In this document: piece after piece, positions 17,368 to 25,097 of the stretch
Layout of the letters: every line of letters starts with the position of its first letter
How positions within the stretch are numbered: the first letter of the stretch is position 1
Assembly (NCBI RefSeq): GCF_036965045.1
Contig: NZ_JBALOV010000011.1
Span: forward strand, 1 to 64,000
Direction: 5' to 3'
DNA length: 64,000 nt
DNA from: Ferdinandcohnia sp036965045
Lineage (GTDB): Bacteria > Bacillota > Bacilli > Bacillales > Bacillaceae_L
Program-made: the position numbers and the translations under genes
Notes under the pieces: model-generated
Told to the model about the DNA's origin: nothing
Seen by the model: only the letters and a program-made list of their open reading frames with translations
Database searches by the model: none

Positions 17368-17568
17368 ATGTACAAGAAAATGTGTGATAGATGCTGCAGG
17401 CCATCATATAGTGCAAGTAAATTTGGAAAGTGGACATGTCCTGTATGTCAAAAAGATCTTTCAAACCTAAAAGTAATGGAAGCGGAAGAAATTGCATCTA
17501 CAGGCTATGTTATCGCTAATAACAATCTCAAGGAAATTATAAATCCCCAAATTGAAAAATACATATAG
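17368..17568 (+). CDS. Small zinc-ribbon protein of unknown function
   Basis: A 66-residue protein whose first half holds two Cys pairs, MCDRCCRPS and TCPVCQKD, spaced as in a rubredoxin-like zinc ribbon. The second half is a polar helix. A GGAAGTGAT ribosome site precedes ATG 17368. It sits between sinR and tapA with two SinR-like operators in its promoter and a strong terminator after it, so it is a single-gene unit probably controlled with biofilm genes. Function unknown. Confidence 0.65.
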   Translation: MYKKMCDRCCRPSYSASKFGKWTCPVCQKDLSNLKVMEAEEIASTGYVIANNNLKEIINPQIEKYI

Positions 17569-17612
17569 AAATAATTCCTCATTTAATCAAAATTTTAACT
17601 AAACATACAAAT

Positions 17613-17655
17613 GGCAATCCAAAGGATGAAAATTCGACTTTGGATTGCCTTTTTT
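17613..17655 (+). terminator. Terminator after zinc-ribbon gene
   Basis: GGCAATCCAAAG and CTTTGGATTGCC, perfect 12-bp stem with a 13-base loop and TTTTTT. Confidence 0.9.
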
Positions 17656-17744
17656 ATTTGTTTTATTGTCGAAAAGATGGACAAAGACCAATTTATTTTC
17701 TTGGAATTTAAAATGATGAATACCAATAAACTACCAATGTCGGG

Positions 17745-17760
17745 GTTCTTATATAAGAAC
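17745..17760 (+). promoter_or_regulatory. Perfect SinR-like operator of tapA-sipW-tasA
   Basis: GTTCTTATATAAGAAC is fully self-complementary over 16 bp and lies 40 bases before the tapA start. In B. subtilis SinR represses this operon directly. Confidence 0.75.
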
Positions 17761-17799
17761 AAAACATTCTAAATAAAGAAAAACAAGGAGGGAAGAAAA

Positions 17800-18636
17800 A
17801 TAAGGTATTCCCGTAAAAGAAGGTTTGGTGCAAAGTTCAAAAAGAAGTTTTTCCTGGTAAAAATAGTCATTATTATTTATTGTTTTTATGGAATAATTGC
17901 AGGTTTAACGACTGATACGACATCTTATTTTTCTAACAGTAAAATATCTCAGGTATCCTTTGCTACTGGGACATGGGAACCTGTAAACAATATTTGGGAT
18001 CACACTTCGCTGAGATTTCTAGAAGGAGATAAAAAAAATCCTAATCAAAAAGATTTTTACGGTTTTAGTTGCGAAAGGGGTCTTTACTCTGATATTCAAA
18101 ATTACAGTGAAAACAAAATGCAGGATATCTCCACCTTCTATATATACTATCATCCAACTAAAGAGCCAAATTCCAATTTGAAGGATAAAGAAGAGTTAAC
18201 CAAGGATGTGATTCCAGTATTGGCCCCTAACGAAACTAAAAGATTGGCATTTTTGGAGAAGGATAAGTTAAGACCTGGGAAATACAAGTTTATGGGGTTA
18301 CAGAGAATAGGTCATCCTTATCCTGAAAAACAACAAGGAAAAGACAATAATGTTACAGAGGATGGCAGATTGAAGTTCTGGGGTGGGACTATAACAATTA
18401 CTGAGATGGACCTTAAACAATGTAATCAGACTATACCTTCACCAAATAATGTTGAACCCGTTGAAGAGCCTGTTGAAACAGCTACTGAAACAGAGCAAAA
18501 CGAACATGTTAATGAAGAAAAAAATGAATCAACGCAAACTTCCAATAATAACGTGGAATCAGTAGTGAAAGAAGAATCCTCTCCACCTATTGATACCAAT
18601 CCTGCGGAAGGAGAAGACGATGAAGAAACCAAATAA
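17800..18636 (+). CDS. tapA: TapA-like matrix fibre assembly protein, apparent ATA start
   Basis: Homologue of TapA (YqxM), which helps assemble and anchor TasA fibres. The frame is open from the stop at 17770. AAGGAGGG at 17785-17792 is followed 7 bases later by ATA 17800; no ATG, GTG or TTG exists in frame before ATG 18118, which would remove the signal segment and most of the conserved domain. From ATA the protein is 278 residues: basic RYSRKRRFGAKFKKKFF, a hydrophobic segment VKIVIIIYCFYGIIAGL, a TasA-like domain with FSNSKISQVSFATGTW, a Cys pair (FSCERG, LKQCNQT), then an acidic repetitive tail. It overlaps sipW by 17 bases. CTG 17854 is a weaker alternative start. Confidence 0.8.
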   Translation: MRYSRKRRFGAKFKKKFFLVKIVIIIYCFYGIIAGLTTDTTSYFSNSKISQVSFATGTWEPVNNIWDHTSLRFLEGDKKNPNQKDFYGFSCERGLYSDIQNYSENKMQDISTFYIYYHPTKEPNSNLKDKEELTKDVIPVLAPNETKRLAFLEKDKLRPGKYKFMGLQRIGHPYPEKQQGKDNNVTEDGRLKFWGGTITITEMDLKQCNQTIPSPNNVEPVEEPVETATETEQNEHVNEEKNESTQTSNNNVESVVKEESSPPIDTNPAEGEDDEETK

Positions 18637-19186
18637 GCTATTAAAATATGTAAGTGCAGGTACCACTGGAGTCTTAGCCCTTCTTATGCTCACATTGCTG
18701 TATTCAGTCATAGTTCCAAGAATAATAGGTGGGGAACCAAATATTATTGGATACCAACTTAAAACTGTGTTATCAGGTTCAATGGAACCAGAAATAAAAA
18801 CGGGATCAATCATTGCGATCAAACCGATAACCCAAAAGACTGTCTTTCAAGAGAATGACGTAATTACATTTATCTCACCAGATGATCACTCCATTTTAAT
18901 CACTCATAGAATTATAGCGGTAAAAGGGGAAGGCACCCACTTTTTAACAAAAGGTGATAACAATGATAATCCCGATAGCCAACCAGTTTTAGCTCAAAAT
19001 ATTGTGGGAAAGTATGAGGGCTTTACCATTCCTTATGTTGGTTATCTAGTAAATTTCGGTAAGTCAAAATTAGGTAGTATTTTGTTCCTTATTATTCCAG
19101 GCATTATCATATTAGGATACTCAATAGTAACCCTATGGAAAGCTATTTCTTCACTTGAAGATAAGAAAAAAGAAGAAACAGCATAA
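18620..19186 (+). CDS. sipW: SipW-type signal peptidase I
   Basis: Endoplasmic-reticulum-type signal peptidase that processes TapA and TasA. The catalytic Ser lies in LSGSMEPEIKTG and the His that replaces the bacterial Lys in ILITHRIIAV; conserved TKGDNNDNPD follows. Hydrophobic segments occur at about residues 12-35 and 148-175. 188 residues, as usual. AAGGAG precedes ATG 18620; TTG 18590 inside tapA is rejected. Second gene of tapA-sipW-tasA. Confidence 0.95.
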   Translation: MKKPNKLLKYVSAGTTGVLALLMLTLLYSVIVPRIIGGEPNIIGYQLKTVLSGSMEPEIKTGSIIAIKPITQKTVFQENDVITFISPDDHSILITHRIIAVKGEGTHFLTKGDNNDNPDSQPVLAQNIVGKYEGFTIPYVGYLVNFGKSKLGSILFLIIPGIIILGYSIVTLWKAISSLEDKKKEETA

Positions 19187-19202
19187 GTCAACTGGGTTGT
19201 TT

Positions 19203-19221
19203 CCTTCTAACATCTAGAAGG
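19203..19221 (+). other. Hairpin between sipW and tasA
   Basis: CCTTCT-AACATCT-AAGAAGG-type stem (CCTTCT and AGAAGG) in the sipW-tasA gap. No T tract, so more likely an mRNA processing or stability element than a terminator. Confidence 0.35.
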
Positions 19222-19271
19222 TTCAATAATATAACATCATCCCCTTAAATGGGCTGAAGGAGGAAATGGTT

Positions 19272-19832
19272 GTGAGTGTAAAAAAGAAAATTGGTTTTGG
19301 TATTGCATCATTGGCATTAGGAGCAGCATTAATAGGTGGAGGTACGTATGCTTATTTTAATGATGTTGAGACTTCAAGTGGCAATACATTTGCGACAGGT
19401 ACAATTGAACTTGAACCAAATGCAATCTCAACAAATAAAATTGATTGGTCGAACAAAAAACCAGGAGATACTTTTAGCTATACCTTCCCTCTACAAAATA
19501 CTGGCACATTAAATGCAAATTTATTCATTGATATCATTAACTATAATTCGAATGGTAATGGTGACAACACAGATTTAGGTGAAGTACTACATATCACGGA
19601 ATTAAGTGTCGGTGGAACGAATTACCTTAACCAATTTGATGCAAATACGGATGGTACAGTTACATTAAAAGAATTTGCTGATGGAGCCAAATTACAATTT
19701 GGTGAAATTAACTCAGGAGAAACAAAGAATATGACTGTTTCCGGCTTGTTTTTTGAATCGGGAAGCCCGCAGAATGAATACCAAGGAGATTCTTTGACAT
19801 TAGATGTAGAGTTTGAATTAAGACAACAATAG
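19272..19832 (+). CDS. tasA: TasA/CalY-family matrix fibre protein
   Basis: Exported fibre-forming protein of the TasA/camelysin family. The signal peptide is basic VKKKIGFG, hydrophobic IASLALGAALIGGGT, then YAYFNDVETSSGNTFATGTI, the family hallmark around the SipW cleavage site. About 187 residues, closer in length to B. cereus CalY than to B. subtilis TasA (261). GTG 19272 lies 8 bases after AAGGAGG; ATG 19266 is only 2 bases away and less likely. It follows sipW, its expected processing enzyme. Confidence 0.9.
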   Translation: MSVKKKIGFGIASLALGAALIGGGTYAYFNDVETSSGNTFATGTIELEPNAISTNKIDWSNKKPGDTFSYTFPLQNTGTLNANLFIDIINYNSNGNGDNTDLGEVLHITELSVGGTNYLNQFDANTDGTVTLKEFADGAKLQFGEINSGETKNMTVSGLFFESGSPQNEYQGDSLTLDVEFELRQQ

Positions 19833-19899
19833 TCTCAAAAAAACTATGAAACTATCAAATAGTAGTAATCTACTGCATTACTTGAGAGGAGACTTTTAG

Positions 19900-20754
19900 A
19901 TGAAAATGAAGAAGAAATTACTTGGTTTTACGTTAGGTGCAACCGTTCTAGCTGGAACAATAATAGGTGGAACATTCGCTTATTTCAATAGCACAGAGAC
20001 CTCAACTGGAAATAACTTTTCCTCAGGAACTCTATCGTTACAAAGTATGAGAAATGATTTACCAACAAATGGACCTATGTTTTATACAGAATCAGGACCT
20101 GATGGTGTCAGTGGAACGGGTCTTTGGAAACCAGGGGATGCACATACAAGAGGCCTTTTTATAGAAAATACAGGAACCCTTGATGCACTCCTAAAAACAG
20201 TATCAGCTTCACCAGAGGCAACAGTAGGTACAGATGCTTTTAATGATGCAATGAAATTTGCTGAGCAATCCATTGCAACAATTTCAATTTTAGAGCCTGT
20301 GAATGGTGAAGGAACCTTCGATAGCACTACCTATGCTGAAATGCTGAACGAAGTAAACGAGTGGTTTAACCTACAATTTGATTATTATTGGTATTTAGAA
20401 GCTTCAAAAGAGGGTGACCTTGATCCGTTTGAGGGAATAACTTTAGCCGCTGAAATTATTGATAACATTGAGCAACAAGCTCAAAACAAAGTGTTTACAG
20501 TTTCTGTAACGGATATGTTTGGCAATACTTCAACAATTGAAGGGAAAATTGCAGACATCATCAATGAACAAAGCTTAAAGGATTTAGTAACTAATGGTGT
20601 AAACGTATCAAGCGAAAATTTAACTGTAACAACAGGAGAGCAAATGTATTTTGCTTACACAATTAAGTTTTTAGATTTAGACCCTGAGGTAAACAATCCA
20701 CTTCAAGGTAAAGAGATTAATTTTGGCTTTTCATCAGAGTTCATAGCAAAGTAA
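19900..20754 (+). CDS. Second, longer TasA-family protein
   Basis: A 284-residue TasA-family protein with the same N-terminal layout (MKMKKKLLGFTLGATVLAG, then FAYFNSTETSTGNNFSSGTL). It is about 100 residues longer than its neighbour because of an inserted helical segment (about residues 95-215) rich in Glu and aromatic residues (NEWFNLQFDYYWYLEA). The length resembles B. subtilis TasA, so this may be the main fibre or a partner subunit. GAGAGGAG precedes ATG 19900. Probably the same operon as sipW. Confidence 0.85.
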   Translation: MKMKKKLLGFTLGATVLAGTIIGGTFAYFNSTETSTGNNFSSGTLSLQSMRNDLPTNGPMFYTESGPDGVSGTGLWKPGDAHTRGLFIENTGTLDALLKTVSASPEATVGTDAFNDAMKFAEQSIATISILEPVNGEGTFDSTTYAEMLNEVNEWFNLQFDYYWYLEASKEGDLDPFEGITLAAEIIDNIEQQAQNKVFTVSVTDMFGNTSTIEGKIADIINEQSLKDLVTNGVNVSSENLTVTTGEQMYFAYTIKFLDLDPEVNNPLQGKEINFGFSSEFIAK

Positions 20755-20800
20755 CTAGAACTCTTTGATTAGTAATACTTTAGAAGTAGGAGGAAAGGTA

Positions 20801-22051
20801 ATGAGTCAAAGACAACAGGGTATGGCATCAGGATTAGGAAAAAAAGCAAGTAAGATTTTACTTGCTCTTTCCCTAGGTCTATTGATTCCTTTGCAAACCT
20901 CTTTTGCAGAGGATGTAACAGACCGGAAAGGGGAGACCAAAACATTTCAAAGCAAAAGTAAAATAGGTATTATGAGTTCTGGACTTCAAGTCCAAGATAT
21001 GGGTTCGTTAACTCCAGAAGACCTAGTTAGAAAGATTGTTGGCAATGATGTCTCTATTAGTAATGTGAAAGTCAGTGGTGTAAGCTGGTCATCTGGTATT
21101 TTCACTGGTGGTGATGGCATTATTGGATTTAATGATGGAATTGTTTTAAGCTCGGGGAGTATACAAAACGCTATTGGACCAAATACATCATCAAGTATAT
21201 CTGAGAGTAACGGATTAGGCGGAGACGGAGATTTGAATACTCTTGTCAGTGGAACACGTGATGCAACCTATTTAGAATTTGATTTTGTACCAAGATCAGA
21301 TGTGATTAAGTTTCAATATGTTTTTTCATCAGATGAGTATAATGAATACGCTGGATCAAGCTTTAATGACGTATTTGGATTCTTTGTCAATGGCCAAAAC
21401 GTAGCAATATTGCCAGGAACATCAACTCCTGTATCCATTAATAACGTTAATCATTATTTGAATACCCAATATTTTGTTGATAACACCTCAGGAGCATTAA
21501 ATACAGAAATGGATGGTTTAACGACTGTTCTACCAATTGAGGCTCATGTGAATAAAAATCAAGTAAACCATATTAAATTAGCAATTGCAGATGTTGGTGA
21601 TTCTGCCTATGATTCAAATGTTTTTATTAAAGCAGGAAGTTTTACTGATAATCCAAATGAAGTCTTCGGGGAAGGAAGTTTAGTAAGCAATGAAGGCGAG
21701 CGTCGTAGTTTTGGATTCTTAGTAAATGAAATTGATGAAGAAGTATGGAACGTGAATTTACGATATACAGGACTAAGTAAAACAGGTGCGTTAATGATTA
21801 ATATAGATCAAAAAACTGCCGAGAACGTTTCATTCCTAAACAATGGTTCGGGGATTGAGTTTGATGTTGTGGGTTCCATTACAAAGGTAACTTATCCACT
21901 AAAAACGGTAAGTAGTAAACTTCATGTAAAGATCATCGATAACGGTCAAACGGGAGATATTTTCGAGCTTACCATTCTTGATGGCCCATATGAGGGATAT
22001 ACAACAGGCGAGGCACAACTTGCTACAGGCCAAATAGGTGTAACCTATTAA
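20801..22051 (+). CDS. Choice-anchor L domain exported protein
   Basis: A 416-residue secreted protein with a signal peptide ending in LQTSFAED. The central region (residues ~65-285) matches the choice-of-anchor L domain: GIVLSSGSIQNAIGPN, LEFDFVPRSDVIKFQYVFSSDEYNEY and DVFGFFVNG. Such domains are found in extracellular adhesins. A beta-rich C-terminal domain follows. GTAGGAGG gives the ribosome site for ATG 20801; ATT 20765 upstream is rejected. No C-terminal membrane anchor is present. Its place inside the TasA operon suggests a matrix component. Confidence 0.8.
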   Translation: MSQRQQGMASGLGKKASKILLALSLGLLIPLQTSFAEDVTDRKGETKTFQSKSKIGIMSSGLQVQDMGSLTPEDLVRKIVGNDVSISNVKVSGVSWSSGIFTGGDGIIGFNDGIVLSSGSIQNAIGPNTSSSISESNGLGGDGDLNTLVSGTRDATYLEFDFVPRSDVIKFQYVFSSDEYNEYAGSSFNDVFGFFVNGQNVAILPGTSTPVSINNVNHYLNTQYFVDNTSGALNTEMDGLTTVLPIEAHVNKNQVNHIKLAIADVGDSAYDSNVFIKAGSFTDNPNEVFGEGSLVSNEGERRSFGFLVNEIDEEVWNVNLRYTGLSKTGALMINIDQKTAENVSFLNNGSGIEFDVVGSITKVTYPLKTVSSKLHVKIIDNGQTGDIFELTILDGPYEGYTTGEAQLATGQIGVTY

Positions 22052-22063
22052 TCAGTAGAAATG

Positions 22064-22093
22064 GGAAAGGAGTTAGTACTCCTTTCCTTTTTT
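22064..22093 (+). terminator. Intra-operon terminator or attenuator
   Basis: GGAAAGGAG and CTCCTTTCC form a perfect 9-bp stem with loop TTAGTA and TTTTTT, placed between the choice-anchor-L gene and the next gene only 22 bases downstream. It may reduce expression of the distal gene. Confidence 0.8.
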
Positions 22094-22114
22094 AAAACGA
22101 TATGGAGGAATCCA

Positions 22115-22726
22115 ATGAGACAAAAAATAAAAGCGGGATTTATCATTTATTTTTTAATTGTTTTTTTCATCATTAACTCACAGATTCCATTAATGGTTGA
22201 AAGTGCTTCTCAGCCACATGACAAAATTGATCTATCGACGAACCCGGATAAGATTTTTAATTTATCCAATTTAAAACCAGGTGAACAGTTTGATTCAACC
22301 ATTACCTTACAAAACAAAGGGGACCTTGATTTTTATTATAATGTTGCAGCTCAACTAGAGGAAGGTTCAGAAAGGCTATTTAAAAAACTAGAGTTAACAA
22401 TTTCAATTGAAGACAAAGAGTTATACAGAGGTAGTTTAGGAGATTATAGAGGGATTGATAAAAGGCAGCTTAAAAAAGCGACAAATGAACGATTAACTTT
22501 TACCGTTTCATTACCTTTTGGTTCAGGAAATGAATATCAGGGAATAAAGTCAACTGTTAAGTTTATATTTGAGGCAAAAGAAGTAGTGATTTCACCGACT
22601 GATGATTTCTCACTTCCAATTACTTCAACAAACTACTTCAATTTCCTTTTAATCGGATCAATATTATTAGCCTGTGGAGTTACCGTTATGTATCATTCAT
22701 GTAGACAAAATTTGAAACTAAGTTAG
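22115..22726 (+). CDS. TasA-associated membrane protein with LPITS-type C-terminal anchor
   Basis: A 203-residue protein with an N-terminal signal segment (IKAGFIIYFLIVFFIINSQ), a TasA-like beta domain (LKPGEQFDSTITLQNKGDLD, which resembles the KPGDTFSYTFPLQNTGTL of TasA), and a C-terminal LPITS followed by a hydrophobic stretch (FLLIGSILLACGVTVMY) and a basic tail. The tail resembles a sortase signal of the LPxT(A/S) type described for B. subtilis YhcS substrates. GGAGG precedes ATG 22115. It may tether TasA fibres to the wall or membrane; this is inference. Confidence 0.6.
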   Translation: MRQKIKAGFIIYFLIVFFIINSQIPLMVESASQPHDKIDLSTNPDKIFNLSNLKPGEQFDSTITLQNKGDLDFYYNVAAQLEEGSERLFKKLELTISIEDKELYRGSLGDYRGIDKRQLKKATNERLTFTVSLPFGSGNEYQGIKSTVKFIFEAKEVVISPTDDFSLPITSTNYFNFLLIGSILLACGVTVMYHSCRQNLKLS

Positions 22727-22727
22727 C

Positions 22728-22751
22728 CCACATATTCATATGTGGTTTTTT
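22728..22751 (+). terminator. Terminator of matrix operon
   Basis: CCACATAT and ATATGTGG with a 2-base loop, then TTTTTT. Confidence 0.85.
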
Positions 22752-22862
22752 GTGGTTCTTAATAATGAAAAAATGGAATGCGGGATTTTATTAATCATAT
22801 ATATTAAATATTTAATAAAATCCTATTGTTCAAAAAGTCAAATCGTGATATAGTTCGAATAT

Positions 22863-22878
22863 GTACTTTATTAAGAAC
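22863..22878 (+). promoter_or_regulatory. SinR-like operator upstream of second XRE gene
   Basis: GTACTTTATTAAGAAC, one base off the ideal inverted repeat, 57 bases before the start codon; suggests repression by SinR or autoregulation. A weaker site starts at 22755. Confidence 0.6.
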
Positions 22879-22919
22879 ACTAAAGTACACATACAAATGT
22901 GAGGGGATTTATAGTATCT

Positions 22920-23270
22920 ATGGGAAAAAAGCATATCGGCGATCAAATTAAGACGTTGAGACTCCAACATGGTAAGACCTTAAAGGAATTAGGAGAAGAG
23001 ATCGACTTTAATTACAGTAATCTTTCCAAAATTGAAAGAGGTTTACGTAAGCCAACCGTCGAATTCCTGAAAAAGCTTACAAACTATTATAAAGTGGATA
23101 TTTCTTATTTTTTTGATGTTGATAATGAGAATCCAAGTAATAGGGTTTCGATGGATTTGGATTGGTTTATGTTATCACAAGAGATGAAAAGTAAAAATGT
23201 TACTTTTGAAGAATTAAAAGCAATGGCAGACACGATAGCAAAAATTAAGAGCTATAATTCTCTAAAATGA
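22920..23270 (+). CDS. Second XRE-family regulator next to eps operon
   Basis: A 116-residue protein with an N-terminal helix-turn-helix (IGDQIKTLRLQHGKTLKELG, then INYS-like FNYSNLSKIERGLRKPTVEFL, residues 5-62) and a short acidic C-terminal domain (VSMDLDWFMLSQEMKSKNVTFEELKAMADTI split over residues 78-108). It is not a simple SinR copy: the C-terminal part only loosely resembles the SinI/SinR oligomerisation helices. GAGGGGAT lies 12 bases before ATG 22920. It sits just before the eps promoter; a SlrR-like role in biofilm control is possible but unproven. Confidence 0.75.
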   Translation: MGKKHIGDQIKTLRLQHGKTLKELGEEIDFNYSNLSKIERGLRKPTVEFLKKLTNYYKVDISYFFDVDNENPSNRVSMDLDWFMLSQEMKSKNVTFEELKAMADTIAKIKSYNSLK

Positions 23271-23306
23271 AAAAGTAGTTCGTATTTACCAAAAATAGGT
23301 TGACTT

Positions 23307-23412
23307 GTTCTTTTTGAAGAACTAAAATATAGGATATAATATCGGTTTTCCAAATTGAACAATTGATATAGTAAGATCTATTTTTTTAGATAATTCGTTC
23401 TTTATGAAGAAC
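23307..23412 (+). promoter_or_regulatory. eps promoter region with two SinR-like operators
   Basis: GTTCTTTTTGAAGAAC (23307-23322) and GTTCTTTATGAAGAAC (23397-23412), both with perfect 6-bp arms, flank the likely -10 TATAAT at 23335-23340. The first overlaps the -35 region and the second lies in the leader 36 bases before epsA, an arrangement suited to repression by a looping or tandem-bound SinR. Confidence 0.75.
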
Positions 23413-23448
23413 CACTAACCTCTGGAATAAAACAAAGCAGGTGATGAA

Positions 23449-24192
23449 GTGAAACAAAACTTTCAAGTGCCAAATCATTATGGTATGGAACCAGTAACAG
23501 ATAAAGAAATAGATCTAAGGAACATTTTTCTAATTCTTATGAGACGTTGGTGGGTCATCGTTATTTTTACGATTCTAACAACAGCAGCGGGTTATTATTA
23601 TGCAGAAAAAAACGATACTCCCGTATACCAATATACTACCAGGCTAATGATTCATGCTAGTCAGGAACAAATACAAACATTATTAGTCGTGTTAAAGGAT
23701 CCGCCAATCTTGGAAGAGGTAATTGAAAAACTTGGCTTGAATCAGTCCCCGGATAGTTTGGCAAACCAAATATCTGCTAGCGTTGTTGGAAGCTCCCAAA
23801 GGGTAAACATTAATGTAATCGATATTGACTCAGAAAGGGCTGTTGCAATAGCAAATGCTACAGCAGCTGTCTTTCAAGAAAAAGGACCAAAAGAAACTAA
23901 TTATGATATTCAGATTAGTATATTGGAACAATCGACTGTGCGACCTCAACAAATAAACGGAGATAACTCCACCATAAAGATGGCAGCGATAATTGGAGGA
24001 ATCATTGGCGGGATAGGAATCGTATTATTACTTAACTCATTGGATAACTCATTACTGACCGTTCAGGACGTAAACAAAGCATTAGGGGTACCCGTATTAG
24101 GAAGTGTATCTAAAATAAACAAGAAGAATACACAAAGAAAAAAGTTAAAAAAGCAAGTCGTCAGTATAAGGGGTGAAACAATTGATTCATAG
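23449..24192 (+). CDS. epsA: EpsA/YveK-like polysaccharide chain-length modulator
   Basis: Wzz/CpsC-family membrane protein, the transmembrane partner that activates the BY-kinase encoded next. Two membrane segments frame an extracellular domain: VIVIFTILTTAAGYYYAEK near residues 35-53 and AAIIGGIIGGIGIVLLL near residues 182-198. The proline-rich QSTVRPQQIN before the second segment is typical. The basic C-terminal tail would contact EpsB. GTG 23449 follows GCAGGTGAT. First gene of the eps operon. Confidence 0.9.
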   Translation: MKQNFQVPNHYGMEPVTDKEIDLRNIFLILMRRWWVIVIFTILTTAAGYYYAEKNDTPVYQYTTRLMIHASQEQIQTLLVVLKDPPILEEVIEKLGLNQSPDSLANQISASVVGSSQRVNINVIDIDSERAVAIANATAAVFQEKGPKETNYDIQISILEQSTVRPQQINGDNSTIKMAAIIGGIIGGIGIVLLLNSLDNSLLTVQDVNKALGVPVLGSVSKINKKNTQRKKLKKQVVSIRGETIDS

Positions 24193-24850
24193 TCTGTTTA
24201 AACAACATAGTAAGATAATCAAGCAAAGCGGGATAACCACTCACTCTTATCCAGATTCCATTATTTCTGAACAATTTAGGACCATTCGTACAAATTTACA
24301 ATTTATAAATGGTGTGAATAAAAATCAAATTATTTTAGTCACATCTCCTGGTCATTCAGAAGGAAAATCAACAATCGTTGCAAATTTAGCCATCTCCGTT
24401 GCTCAAAATAAGGATAGAGTTTTACTTATTGATACAAATTTGAAAAAACCTGCTCTCCATTCTATTTTTAATGTAGAGAACACGGCTGGTTTAACAGATG
24501 TTTTAAGAGGAAAATTAAGTTTGGAAGAAACAGTGATGCATACCGATATTGGAAGATTAGATGTGTTAACAAGTGGTTCTCTTCCAGCTATCTCTTCAGA
24601 TTTAATTGGATCAATGGCCATGTTTGATTTATTACAAAAAGCCTCAAAAAAATATAATATTATTTTAATTGATTCACCGCCTTTTCTAGAGTTATCTGAC
24701 ACTCAGATACTCGCTAGTGTATGTGATGGAGTAATTTTAGTTGTAAAGAGTGGTAAAACAGATGCGAAAAAGGCAATTGAAACGAAGAGACAATTAGATT
24801 TGGCAAGGGCCAAGATTATAGGTGTTGTTATCAATGAAAAACTATTTTAG
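24182..24850 (+). CDS. epsB: EpsB/CpsD-like bacterial tyrosine kinase
   Basis: Cytosolic BY-kinase of the CpsD/CapB family that controls polysaccharide export with EpsA. Walker A SPGHSEGKSTIVANLA near residue 60, Walker A' RVLLIDTNLKKP, and Walker B IILIDSPP are present, with the SYPDSIISEQFRTIRTNLQF activation region before them. It ends INEKLF without the usual C-terminal tyrosine cluster. TTG 24182 has better spacing to AAGGGGTG than GTG 24173. It overlaps epsA by 11 bases. Confidence 0.9.
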   Translation: MIHSLFKQHSKIIKQSGITTHSYPDSIISEQFRTIRTNLQFINGVNKNQIILVTSPGHSEGKSTIVANLAISVAQNKDRVLLIDTNLKKPALHSIFNVENTAGLTDVLRGKLSLEETVMHTDIGRLDVLTSGSLPAISSDLIGSMAMFDLLQKASKKYNIILIDSPPFLELSDTQILASVCDGVILVVKSGKTDAKKAIETKRQLDLARAKIIGVVINEKLF

Positions 24851-24872
24851 GGGCCTTTTTTTATAGTATTTT

Positions 24873-24888
24873 GTTCTTTATTAAGAAA
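24873..24888 (+). promoter_or_regulatory. SinR-like site between epsB and EAR
   Basis: GTTCTTTATTAAGAAA with a further half-site GTTCTTTT at 24894-24901, immediately upstream of the EAR element. Confidence 0.45.
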
Positions 24889-24910
24889 TAACTGTTCTTT
24901 TAATCTGATT

Positions 24911-25024
24911 TTTGGTGATGTCTCCTTACCATTATCAATGGAGGCACTCGGTCATGCTGTGGGTTAACAGCCTTAGACGCAAGTCGTCGAAAGTGTGGTG
25001 TGAGGGCGGGTTAGATGCCCATTT
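24911..25024 (+). ncRNA. EAR (epsC) antitermination RNA
   Basis: Matches the eps-associated RNA that lies between epsB and epsC in B. subtilis and lets RNA polymerase read through terminators. Seen here: CTCC with GGAG stem around TTACCATTATCAAT, the conserved GGAGGCACTCGGTCATGCTG, TGCTGTGGGTTAACAGCC, the hairpin GACGCAAGTCGTC, and the closing GGGC...GCCC. Position and motifs agree, so I call it with good confidence though no covariance search was run. Confidence 0.85.
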
Positions 25025-25025
25025 T

Positions 25026-25080
25026 AATTAATATCTTACCTATGTGTTTTTGTTAAAAGTATATAGGTAAGATATTAATT
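25026..25080 (+). other. Long perfect hairpin downstream of EAR
   Basis: Perfect 18-bp arms at 25026-25043 and 25063-25080 around a 19-base loop; key arm sequence ATCTTACCTAT. No U tract follows, so it is not a standard terminator. It ends 3 bases before a ribosome site and may be a substrate for EAR-mediated read-through, RNase III or translational control. Confidence 0.6.
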
Positions 25081-25097
25081 TAAAAGGAGTGTACAGA

